Source: Sepiola atlantica (taxonomy: Eukaryota; Mollusca; Cephalopoda; Sepiida; Sepiolidae). Taken from it: DNA of 64,000 nucleotides. Below the pieces are notes generated by a model, which worked only from the letters and a program-made list of their open reading frames with translations, made no database searches and was not told the origin of the DNA. Below, piece by piece: positions 55,969 to 64,000 of the stretch. The stretch is taken from assembly GCA_963556195.1 (NCBI GenBank), contig OY744535.1, positions 95,928,853-95,992,852 of the forward strand, read 5' to 3'. Each line of letters opens with the position of its first letter. Position 1 is the first letter of the stretch. Both the position numbers and the translations under genes were made by a program.

Positions 55969-57299
55969 CAGGGTGTTTCAAAAGTCTTGGGAACATAACG
56001 ATTTTTAATAACTCAAAAACTATTAGGAGTTGAAAAATGAAATTGGTACCGTTGGAAAGGTTAAAGTTTCAAGTTTTGTGGGGAATCTTCAAAGTTGCTC
56101 AATATGAGCACCATTCGTCACACGGCAGACATCTAGTCGATAGTCCATTTCCTGCCAAACGCGTTCCAGCATCTTGACGTCAATGGTTCCCACAACTGCC
56201 GTTACTCGAGCCTTTAGTTCGTCAATATCTCTTGGAAGGGGCGGCACATAGACTTGTTGCTTGACAAAGCCCCAAAGGAAAAAGTCACACGGGGTAAGAT
56301 CTGGAGACCTAGGAGGCCAGGGCATGAGAACGTCATCACCTCGCCCAGATCTACCAATCCATCTACCAGGCAGCCTTGTGTTAAGAAACTGCCTTACTCT
56401 AAGACTCAAGTGTGGTGGTGCACCATCTTGTTGAAAAATGAAGTCATCAGATTCTGCTTGTTCCAACTGAGCCATTAACCAGTCTTCCAGCATGTTGAGA
56501 TAGGATTCACCAGTGATAGTTGCCTCTTCAAAGAAGAACGGTCCATAGACACCTTTCTTGGAAATTGCACAAAACACGTTCACTTTTGGTGAATCTCGCT
56601 CGTGCTCAAGAAGTTCATGAGGATTCTCAGTACCCCATATGCGAGTGTTATGCTTGTTAACTTTGCCATTCAGATGGAAGGTCGCCTCATCGCTAAAAAC
56701 AAGCCGGTCATCAAAGCCGTTATCTTCCAACTTCTCTTGCATTGCAATGCAAAAGTCACGGCGAAGTGGCTTATCAGTGTCCTTCAACTTTTGGACCAAC
56801 TTGAGCTTGTAAGGTACCATTTGCAGTCGTTTCCTTAAGACACGCCAGACAGTTGCTGGAGCAAGCTGAAGTTCCCTGCTGGCTCTTCTCACTGATTTAC
56901 GGGGGCTCCGCTGAAAGGCTGTCCGAACTTGCTCAACTGCATCTTCTGAAGTTGAAGGGCGACCTGTTCGCTTACTTGGGCACAAACACCCATCTTTCAC
57001 AAATTTAGCATGCCATCTGACAATGGATTTCCTTTCAGGGGCTTCTTTTTTAAATTTCCTGCGAAATGCACGCTGAACACATGTCCACGATTCAGTCTTT
57101 GCAAATTGGAGGACGCAAAATGCCTTGTCTTGTTTAGAGAACGCCATTACTGCACCTGGAAAGATAACACGAAAATCATTAGTATGACCAAAAACTTGAT
57201 TAAGCAAGCTTTAAAATGGCACCAGTTTCATTTTTCTACCTGGAATAGTTCATGAGATATACGCATTTGTAATGTTCCCAAGACTTTTGAAACACCCTG
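55969..57299 (-). mobile_element. Complete mariner-like DNA transposon
   Basis: Perfect 28-bp terminal inverted repeats begin CAGGGTGTTTCAAAAGTC and end GGGAACAT (55969-55996 and 57272-57299). TA stands on both outer sides (55967-55968 and 57300-57301), the target duplication of the Tc1/mariner superfamily. One open transposase fills the interior. The total is 1,331 bp, the usual size for the superfamily. Perfect ends plus an open frame indicate a recent insertion. Confidence 0.96.
56089..57147 (-). CDS. Mariner-like transposase, 352 residues
   Basis: This enzyme would bind the 28-bp terminal repeats and cut and paste the element into TA sites in the nucleus. The chosen start is MAFSKQDKAF (57147). 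An upstream in-frame Met at 57207 would add 20 residues but lies beyond the usual N-terminus. Residues 1-50 form a first helix-turn-helix (QRAFRRKFKKEAPERKSIVR). TGRPSTSE (61-68) is the GRPR-like linker. SVRRASRELQLAPATVWRVL (85-104) is the second helix-turn-helix. The catalytic triad reads FSDEATF (D153), QQDGAPPH (D241) and SPDLTPCDFFLW (D283 and D288). The spacing from D241 to the Asp of PCDFFLW is 46 residues, and to SPD it is 41. Related insect transposases with the QQDGAPPH...WPPRSPDLTPLDFFLWG signature have 41 to the PLD Asp, so this copy carries about 5 extra residues (around 270-277). No stops or frameshifts are present, so it could be active. Confidence 0.95.
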   Translation of the reverse strand: MAFSKQDKAFCVLQFAKTESWTCVQRAFRRKFKKEAPERKSIVRWHAKFVKDGCLCPSKRTGRPSTSEDAVEQVRTAFQRSPRKSVRRASRELQLAPATVWRVLRKRLQMVPYKLKLVQKLKDTDKPLRRDFCIAMQEKLEDNGFDDRLVFSDEATFHLNGKVNKHNTRIWGTENPHELLEHERDSPKVNVFCAISKKGVYGPFFFEEATITGESYLNMLEDWLMAQLEQAESDDFIFQQDGAPPHLSLRVRQFLNTRLPGRWIGRSGRGDDVLMPWPPRSPDLTPCDFFLWGFVKQQVYVPPLPRDIDELKARVTAVVGTIDVKMLERVWQEMDYRLDVCRVTNGAHIEQL

Positions 57300-57391
57300 T
57301 ATATATATATAAAGAGAGAGCTAAATGAAAACAGTGAAATAAAAATTGTAAAAATGATGAATCTATTCTATCGTCAGTTCTTCAATGCAAG

Positions 57392-57395
<4 letters not shown>

Positions 57396-57487
<92 letters not shown>
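57396..57487. repeat. (TA)n microsatellite
   Basis: 92 bp of pure TA. Confidence 0.95.
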
Positions 57488-57489
<2 letters not shown>

Positions 57490-57743
57490 TAACTGGGCTT
57501 GTTTTACATGTTGTCAACGTTCCTACGCACTCACATCCACTTTTTATGACTTTCTCAAATTTTTTAAATTATGATTTTCGGCTACTTCTCTTTCAACATA
57601 TCTATCTATTTAATTCCGTAAATATTCTATTATTTGAAAAGACCGGCTTAAGGAAATAATAAATAAACATCTTTCTATTGAATTGAATAACTTAAGATGA
57701 AATAGACTTGTCATTTATACAATTTTTATTTCTCTTTTTTCAT
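57488..57743 (+). mobile_element. TA-adjacent element with hammerhead 3' half
   Basis: TTTGAAAAGACCGGCTTAAG GAAAT at about 57635-57658 matches GAAA, stem III, TTA/AGG of the 30100 and 58971 loci. It is followed by TATTGAATTGAATAACTT, shared with 30135. CTGANGA is not seen upstream. Body begins after the TA tract. Confidence 0.45.
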
Positions 57744-58121
57744 TATATATATATAAGAAAAAAAAATTAATCTTGTATTGCTAATTTGGCTTTTATTTCA
57801 ATTTTATTAACTTTCCATGCAATACTTTAAAACTTGAACGAAAAACACACACATTACGCGACAGCGTGCCAACGCATCCCTCGTTCGACACCGGTTTTTG
57901 AATCCTACCCGCCATTTCATAACAGCAAGGCGATGACGTCGTACCATCAAAGACGTTTATCAAATTAACAAAGAAATAAGTTTGTTTATTCTTGTTTTTT
58001 GATTGAAAAAAAAAATGACTCAATACTGGTCACCCCTGAAGAAGGAATTTTATTCCGTAATCGATAGGATTAATGTAAGAAAAAAAAAAAAATCTTGTAT
58101 TGCTAATTATGCTTTTATTTC

Positions 58122-58186
<65 letters not shown>
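57744..58186 (+). mobile_element. TA-bounded hammerhead element with 322-bp direct repeats
   Basis: After a short TA run (57744-57754), TAAGAAAAAAAAATTAAT and TCTTGTATTGCTAATT, then GCTTTTATTTCAATTTTAT, form copy 1 (57755-57808). The same block recurs at 58077-58130 with a 322-bp period and then runs into a long TA tract (58127-58186). Between them, just before copy 2, lies CTGAAGA (58035-58041), hairpin GGAAT-TTT-ATTCC, GTAA (GAAA with one change), TCGA, TA and GGATT. The same architecture is seen at 44476-44988. Confidence 0.65.
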
Positions 58187-58187
<1 letters not shown>

Positions 58188-58970
58188 TTTGTCATTTTCT
58201 TATCAATCTATTCTCGTCTCTTTCTTTTTCCTCTCTCTATTTATTTAATATTATCTGTCTATTTCCCTTTAATATGCCAACCTCAAACCCCACACCCCTA
58301 CTCTTTTGACACTGTCTCATACTTTATACCCTCCCCTCCTTTTTCGTCGTATTTTGTCATTTCACCAAACCTCCTTACATTTAATACATTTAAGTTTGTG
58401 TTTAATTTGACTCCTGCTGATTTTAAATTTTTAATCTAAGCGGAACTTTAAATATTCTATTCATTTTTCATTTTTCAGACCCTATTTTTAACAACTGTTT
58501 TTTTGTTCCGATCTTACTGCATATTTCTACTCCATCAAATGTTTCTATATATACGTCAGACCGGGAAGTTATGGTTTGCACAACTCCTATCAGCTCATAA
58601 GAACCCTTAATTGGACATTATAATATTCAACACCGAGTGAGTCTTCTAAACTGTTTATATGATTTAGTTTTTTCTATCATTTTATTATTTTGCTACACCT
58701 TGAATACACTTTTCACTGTCATCTACTGCATCGATAGCAAGCAAATTTCCAGCCTGGATAACTTTTTCGTTTTTGGACTACCATTCACTACTTGGATTGT
58801 TTTTTAATCGACTTCTTTGACATCTTTCTTGAAATTGTCTTGAACTTTATGACTTGGATGAACTGTATAAGTTTAACAAAAAAGTTTTGGCCAATATATT
58901 TGATGTTTTATATACTTTTATGTATTTTTTTAATATATTTTTTATATATTTTCAACCCTGCAGTAATGTC
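58187..58970. other. T/C-rich stretch, nothing recognised
   Basis: Pyrimidine-rich on the plus strand, with open frames of compositional origin only. Confidence 0.35.
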
Positions 58971-59033
58971 ATTGCGGTAATGGTCCTCTGAGGAGAAGAT
59001 TTTCTTTGAAAACTCATGAGTTAAGGACGCAAT
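58971..59033 (+). ncRNA. Type-I hammerhead ribozyme
   Basis: The full secondary structure can be drawn. Outer stem I ATTGC (58971-58975) pairs with GCAAT (59029-59033). A 7-nt bulge lies on the 5' side only. Inner stem I GTCCT (58983-58987) pairs with AGGAC (59024-59028). CTGAGGA (58988-58994) is followed by stem II GAAGA/TCTTT with a TTT loop (58995-59007), GAAA (59008-59011), stem III ACT-CATG-AGT (59012-59021) and TA (59022-59023). Cleavage is expected after 59023. Every conserved core base is present and the stem-I bulge is where natural type-I hammerheads make their tertiary contact. Hammerheads of this type are known from Penelope-like elements and retrozymes. Confidence 0.8.
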
Positions 59034-59190
59034 ATCAGTCCTTGTCTTTGAACTTTAATAAAATCTGATTAATTTCTCATGGTATGTCATTCAATTAATA
59101 TTATTGCTCTATACACTATATTGAGCTTTGCTTTCATCCTGATACTCTACTAGTTTAAGCTATTATTTATATCTTTAAAGTATTATCTTA

Positions 59191-59224
<34 letters not shown>

Positions 59225-59235
59225 GTATATATATA
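58971..59235 (+). mobile_element. Hammerhead-headed short element
   Basis: Downstream of the ribozyme the body CTTTGAACTTTAATAAAAT, TATTATTGCTCTATACACTA and TTGAGCTTTGCTTTCATCC matches the bodies at 13340-13498 and 45000-45235. It ends in (TC)n-(TA)n at about 59186-59235. The whole is about 265 bp and non-coding. Confidence 0.7.
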
Positions 59236-59296
59236 TGTGTGTGTGTGTGTGTCTATATATCTAAAATAATTAAGGTTTAGAAAAAAATTGTATAAA

Positions 59297-59353
<57 letters not shown>

Positions 59354-59404
59354 CATCTTGTCTCACAGCCTTTCATTCTATGATATATCGTGTATTTTTC
59401 ACTC

Positions 59405-59435
<31 letters not shown>

Positions 59436-60170
59436 CTTTATACAATTATATATATATATATATAGATGTGTGTATATACTTTATGAAAATTTATATGTCT
59501 GTATGTGTGTGATCGATATATATGTGTAAATTTACATATGTATTTGTGTTTTCGTTCCAGAACTTTTAACTATTAGAGATCATGCATCCTTTTCTTAAAT
59601 ACTATTTTATTATGGAAGCTGATTTTCCGAACCAATCGTACATTCTTATAAATTTTCTCGGCTTTTAATGTCAAACTTGAAGTGTGCCGGCATCATTTAT
59701 TCATCTTCGTCAATAGCAAAAAGCATCCTCTGCTCCATCAATTTCTAGTGAGACGAGTGTGTTTATTTTAGCGAAGAGATTCTCCAGAGTGTTTGCAGAA
59801 TGCAGGGAATGGAATATTAAGCGACCTATATTTTCGACCCGCTTGATTGTCACGTTTCCTCCGTCGAGTTTACTTATTTAAATACGGTAAAGTTGGACGA
59901 AGGCTAAGATCGTTATTCTTTAGAACATCAGTGAACGTGTTTGGTTGTGAAAAAGAATACCCACCAAAATCAGAGAATTACACGAAAAAAAGAACGAAAA
60001 AAAGAACGAAAAAATTATGGCAGAAGAAAATAATGGACGATAGAACGAAAACCATGAATACCGAACGAGCAAACGAAAGGAACTAATTAAAAAGTAACAA
60101 CATAAATAAAGAAGAAAAGAACATTCAGTGTGTACGGGAACGAGCAAACAAACAAGATCCACATAGTTTT
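59236..60170. other. TA/TG microsatellites then unrecognised DNA
   Basis: TA at 59299-59348, 59407-59436 and about 59447-59463, with AGTATATATA..TATACTT flanks mirroring each other. An ACGAAAAAA run at about 59987-60015. No gene is seen. Confidence 0.5.
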
Positions 60171-60870
60171 AGTATATAAGAGCCGGACCCGTAGCCCGGC
60201 ATTGCCCGGGAGAAATATAAAAGAATGAATTAAAATTTGACCGAACGCAAATAGGTCACATGTTCGGTTTGGAATTGTGGAAGGGGGATAGGAGGAAGAT
60301 AGTTAGTAATGTAGGAAGGAATTAAGGAAGGGATCAGACGTGGTTGTAGGAGACTTCCTGACAATCTCATGATACCGATATTTCCCCAGAATGTTTTTTT
60401 TTTATTATTAAACTACTGCTCTATCTATGGAAATGGAAACTCTTGAAATTGAAGAGGCCTAAACAGCCCTATTAAAACCAATCCCCCCGTTATCTTTATA
60501 TAGAAATTCCCTTTTTTGTGAGGAAACAATAAAGTAAAATCAGAACTACTGAACAACACAAATATAATTAAAGTGGCCTGCAGAGCACTCATAAACGAAT
60601 AAAAATGATAATATTCACAATAGTTAAAGTACTACGGATTCCATTGATTTAATAGTTAAAGCATTACCTATTACATTAATTTCTTTTTAAATTACTACAT
60701 AATAAGGTTGAATTAAAATAAAACCCGGCCCATAGTCCTCCTCCACCCCCGCGTTGGCAAAACTTTAACAATAGAAAACAAAGTTGTGTGAGTTGACTGG
60801 GATCGAACGCTGAACCTCTCCGTCTTTCATCTACGTTCTAACAATTTGGCCACGAAAACAGGTAGTAAAT
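60171..60870 (-). mobile_element. Probable tRNA-headed retroposon
   Basis: On the minus strand, TGGCCAAATTGTTAGAACGT (A-box-like) and GCGTTCGATCCCAGTC (B box) lie at about 60855-60795. The sequence runs through CGGGGGTGGAGGAGGACTAT to a GC-rich end CCCGGGCAATGCCGGGCTAC GGGTCCGGCTC at about 60210-60180. Such CCCGGGCAA-GCCGGG ends are common on invertebrate LINE/SINE tails. The middle is not recognised and the two ends may belong to separate insertions. Confidence 0.5.
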
Positions 60871-61582
60871 CTACTGAAAAATTGGTGATTTAAACGAAGC
60901 CTGTAAGTTGGCATGCGTTTTATGTTACGATCCGCCAGTAGGCGACCAAATGTAAGGTCTACCAGTCACACGTTTTGGGGCATTTTAAAACGTAGAAATC
61001 GATGTATTTTTTCCAATTTTTTTAATATTATGCATGTGAAATGTGTAGGATTACGAAAATGTCAACTTTATGTAATAACTAGAAATAACGTAATCCGATA
61101 TTCTCGAAAATCAGCGGAACTTAGCGGGAGCGTCGATTAAATGTGTGCGTAATGTGTTTTATTACGTAGTAAATTAATAGCAGATAAATAGTAAATATTA
61201 ACGGACGCTTTTTTTGATAAGTACACGTTGGTTATAAGTTCCCGTTCTCCATGGAGGGGGGGTGTCAGGACTAAAGTCTTAGGGAGAAAAGTTTTTGCTA
61301 CCACTTATATTGAGTATGTTTTGAGGAGAGTCGAAGATAGTGTGGCAAAAATAATATTTAGTGTTAGCTGGAGAAAAATACTAACAAATTTACTAAAACA
61401 CGCTCGAGTGAATAAGCGTAATATAGTGGTGAGTTTAGTAACCTGTAGTTATTTTCCTATTCTACTTTAAAACATCAAGTTTAGATTTTTATGAACACTC
61501 AGATATACGTGTAATTCATAATGAAATCAAGTGTGAGCCAAAGTTAAATATAAAATAGGCAGGCTGGATCTAAATTAAACTT
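60871..61582. other. No recognised gene
   Basis: Two short open frames show no known domain. Confidence 0.35.
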
Positions 61583-61594
61583 TCGTTTGGTTAG

Positions 61595-63182
61595 GTTTGG
61601 TTTGGTAGTTTTGTTTTACGGCATATCAACCCTTTTTGGGTTATTTAATGCCGAATCTGGTCATTATAGTGAAAGTTTTTATGCTTCAAGTTCTTTATAT
61701 CTTCAAATGTTTAATCAGGGTTTTTGGTTTGGTAGTTTTGTTTTACGGCATATCAACCCTTTTTGGGTTATTTAATGCCGAATCTGGTCATTATAGTGAG
61801 AGTTTTTATGCTTCAAGTTCTTTATATCTTCAAATGTTTAATCAGGGTTTTTGGTTTGGTAGTTTTGTTTTACGGCATATCAACCCTTTTTGGGTTATTT
61901 AATGCCGAATCTGGTCATTATAGTGAGAGTTTTTATGCTTCAAGTTCTTTATATCTTCAAATGTTTAATCAGGGTTTTTGGTTTGGTAGTTTTGTTTTAC
62001 GGCATATCAACCCTTTTTGGGTTATTTAATGCCGAATCTGGTCATTATAGTGAGAGTTTTTATGCTTCAAGTTCTTTATATCTTCAAATGTTTAATCAGG
62101 GTTTTTGGTTTGGTAGTTTTGTTTTACGGCATATCAACCCTTTTTGGGTTATTTAATGCCGAATCTGGTCATTATAGTGAGAGTTTTTATGCTTCAAGTT
62201 CTTTATATCTTCAAATGTTTAATCAGGGTTTTTGGTTTGGTAGTTTTGTTTTACGGCATATCAACCCTTTTTGGGTTATTTAATGCCGAATCTGGTCATT
62301 ATAGTGAGAGTTTTTATGCTTCAAGTTCTTTATATCTTCAAATGTTTAATCAGGGTTTTTGGTTTGGTAGTTTTGTTTTACGGCATATCAACCCTTTTTG
62401 GGTTATTTAATGCCGAATCTGGTCATTATAGTGAAAGTTTTTATGCTTCAAGTTCTTTATATCTTCAAATGTTTAATCAGGGTTTTTGGTTTGGTAGTTT
62501 TGTTTTACGGCATATCAACCCTTTTTGGGTTATTTAATGCCGAATCTGGTCATTATAGTGAGAGTTTTTATGCTTCAAGTTCTTTATATCTTCAAATGTT
62601 TAATCATCGTTTTTGGTTTGGTAGTTTTGTTTTACGGCATATCAACTTTTTTTGGGTTATTTAATGCCGAATCTGGTCATTATAGTGAAAGTTTTTATGC
62701 TTCAAGTTCTTTATATCTTCAAATGTTTAATCAGGGTTTTTGGTTTGGTAGTTTTGTTTTACGGCATATCAACCCTTTTTGGGTTATTTAATGCCGAATC
62801 TGGTCTTGTTTTCTTCTCTTTTTTGTTTCTTTCCCCTTTTAATATCTGTTTCTATTTAACCCATAGTTGGGACCCTAACAGGTACTACCACTCCGGGTCA
62901 GGGTGGACCTGGGAGCAATGGTAATTAAGAGGAGGCTCCACATTCCCCAAAGTCCGTAAGCCGGATCTCACCATCGGATGTAGTTTAAGGTCATATCCAG
63001 GACCGGGAGTAGGGTAGGAAAAATAAAAATAAAAAAGGGGAGGGAGAAAGGGAGAGAGGCTGTTGGTTTTTGTTTTTGGTTTTGTACAACATAATAAAGT
63101 TTTACAAACAAAAAAAAAAAACGTCAATGTAGGTGAATTTCGTCTCAGGGAGCCACAGGGCAGCCTAATCTGGTATCACCAG
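61595..63182 (+). mobile_element. 127-bp-unit element, copy 3, with 12-bp target duplication
   Basis: The element begins GTTTGGTTTGGTAGTTTTG and contains about 9.4 units of 127 bp (anchor TTTTACGGCATATCAACC every 127 bp from 61615). The right part has TTTAACCCATAGTTGGGACC, a purine-rich block, an A run, CGTCAATGTAGGTGAATTTC and GTCTCAGGGAGCCACAGGGC. It ends CTGGTATCACCAG. TCGTTTGGTTAG stands exactly on both sides (61583-61594 and 63183-63194). Because 127 is not a multiple of 3, each unit opens in a different frame, giving serial 88-codon frames that are artefacts. Confidence 0.92.
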
Positions 63183-63194
63183 TCGTTTGGTTAG

Positions 63195-63573
63195 TATTAG
63201 TTTGCTGATTAAAGAAGTTTAATTGTAGAAACCGTTACGTTGTTTGATTGTGTAAGAATTTATAATGAGTGCTGATCCAAAATGTATTTGGCGAGCTTTG
63301 TTTAAAATGAATTTAATTTGTCTTGCTTGTTTAAAGTTGAACGTAAGATCATGTTTTAATGCATGACAGAATAGTGCATTTACGGAATTGTTCATTTTGT
63401 ATATCTCTTCTCTGTTCCCGTTGAGTTTCACTAACGTATACTTGGTGGCAATTATTGCATTGGACAGTATTTATACCTGTACGAAATGTGAGTGTTTTAC
63501 GAAAATGTTTTATTGTTTTAATGTTTGTGTTTTGCTCTGTGATGTAATTTGTGTTGTTGGAATTGATAGTTTA
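63195..63573. other. No recognised feature
   Basis: Unrecognised DNA between the mobile element and the edge satellite. Confidence 0.35.
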
Positions 63574-64000
63574 TTTACGGTGTTGTAAATTATTATATTA
63601 TGTGCGTAAGTAGAACCATGTGTATTTACGGTGTTGTAAATTATTATATTATGTGCGTAAATAGAAACATGTTTGTTTACGGTGTTGTAAATTATTATAT
63701 CATGTGCGTAAGAAGAACCATGTTTATTTACGGTGTTGTAAATTATTATATTATGTGCGTAAGTAGAAAAATGTTTATTTACGGTGTTGTAAATTATTAT
63801 ATTATGTGCGTAAGTAGAAACATGTTTGTTTACGGTGTTGTAAATTATTATATTATGTGCGTAAATATAAACATGTTTGTTTACGGTGTTGTAAATTATT
63901 ATATTATGTGCGTAAGAAGAACCATGTTTATTTACGGTGTTGTAAATTATTATATTATGTGCGTAAGTAGAAAAATGTTTATTTACGGTGTTGTAAATTA
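63574..64000. repeat. 51-bp satellite, runs off the window
   Basis: The unit is TTTACGGTGTTGTAAATTAT, TATATTATGTGCGTAAGTAG and AAACATGTTTA-like, 51 bp. About 8.4 units are seen, with variants at the AGTAG and CATGTT positions. Confidence 0.95.

Noticed and set aside
61587..62924. Serial 88-codon open frames
   Set aside because: They are frame-shifted readings of identical 127-bp units. The same peptide recurs because the DNA does, and the reading frame is not continuous across units.

Overview
The window is eukaryotic nuclear DNA from an invertebrate. Dinucleotide and trinucleotide microsatellites are very dense, with more than 25 separate (TA)n tracts. Short satellites and minisatellites are numerous, and broken non-LTR retrotransposon 3' ends, tRNA- and snRNA-headed SINEs and short inverted-repeat elements fill most of the rest. 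The reverse-transcriptase tails resemble families common in lophotrochozoans. The overall look, especially the long (TA)n tracts, fits a mollusc, and a cephalopod is plausible. That assignment is inference, not proof. No intact host gene was recognised.

Layout. 0.4-5.3 kb: a 28-bp minisatellite, a tRNA-headed SINE, a ribozyme-bearing inverted dimer, a 755-bp foldback element, LINE-A debris and two U2-headed SINEs. 6.2-12 kb: LINE fragments of several families, a ubiquitin C-terminal hydrolase pseudogene and (ATT)n-separated fragments. 13-15.1 kb: TA tracts, a palindrome and two copies of a 127-bp-unit mobile element. 15.4-23.5 kb: a LINE tail, a MITE, a LINE-A copy split by a SINE, and AT-rich DNA with hammerhead motifs. 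23.7-27.8 kb: a 38-bp satellite of about 107 units with a 1,218-bp higher-order duplication. 28-33 kb: SINEs, a mariner-like MITE, several inverted repeats beside (TA)n, and a block flanked by telomere-like repeats. 33.1-34.4 kb: a U2-SINE with target-site duplication and a 15-bp minisatellite. 35-40.2 kb: SINE, LINE-B (split by a U2-SINE and by another insertion) and LINE-A. 40.9-42.2 kb: a 276-bp tandem repeat. 44.5-45.9 kb: a direct-repeat hammerhead element and an inverted dimer. 46-51.3 kb: LINE-E ends around a 66-bp satellite. 52.2-53.3 kb: LINE-B nested in LINE-A. 56-57.3 kb: a complete mariner-like transposon with an open transposase. 57.7-59.2 kb: two more hammerhead loci. 61.6-63.2 kb: a 127-bp-unit element with perfect target-site duplications. 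63.6 kb to the end: a 51-bp satellite.

The strongest candidate for something undescribed is a group of short elements that carry type-I hammerhead ribozyme motifs and lie against (TA)n tracts. The motif at 58971-59033 has a complete core and a well-formed stem I with an asymmetric bulge. At 44.5-44.9 kb and 57.7-58.2 kb the motif lies at the junction of partial direct repeats with 352-bp and 322-bp periods. At about 1.2, 13.3, 30.5, 30.9 and 45.2 kb the related structures are inverted dimers centred on or near the motif or its cleavage point. This organisation fits Penelope-like elements or retrozymes (retroposed circular RNAs with hammerheads). No reverse transcriptase for them is visible here. 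Other leads are a U2-snRNA-headed SINE family, and a mobile element built from a variable number of 127-bp units ending in a small hairpin.
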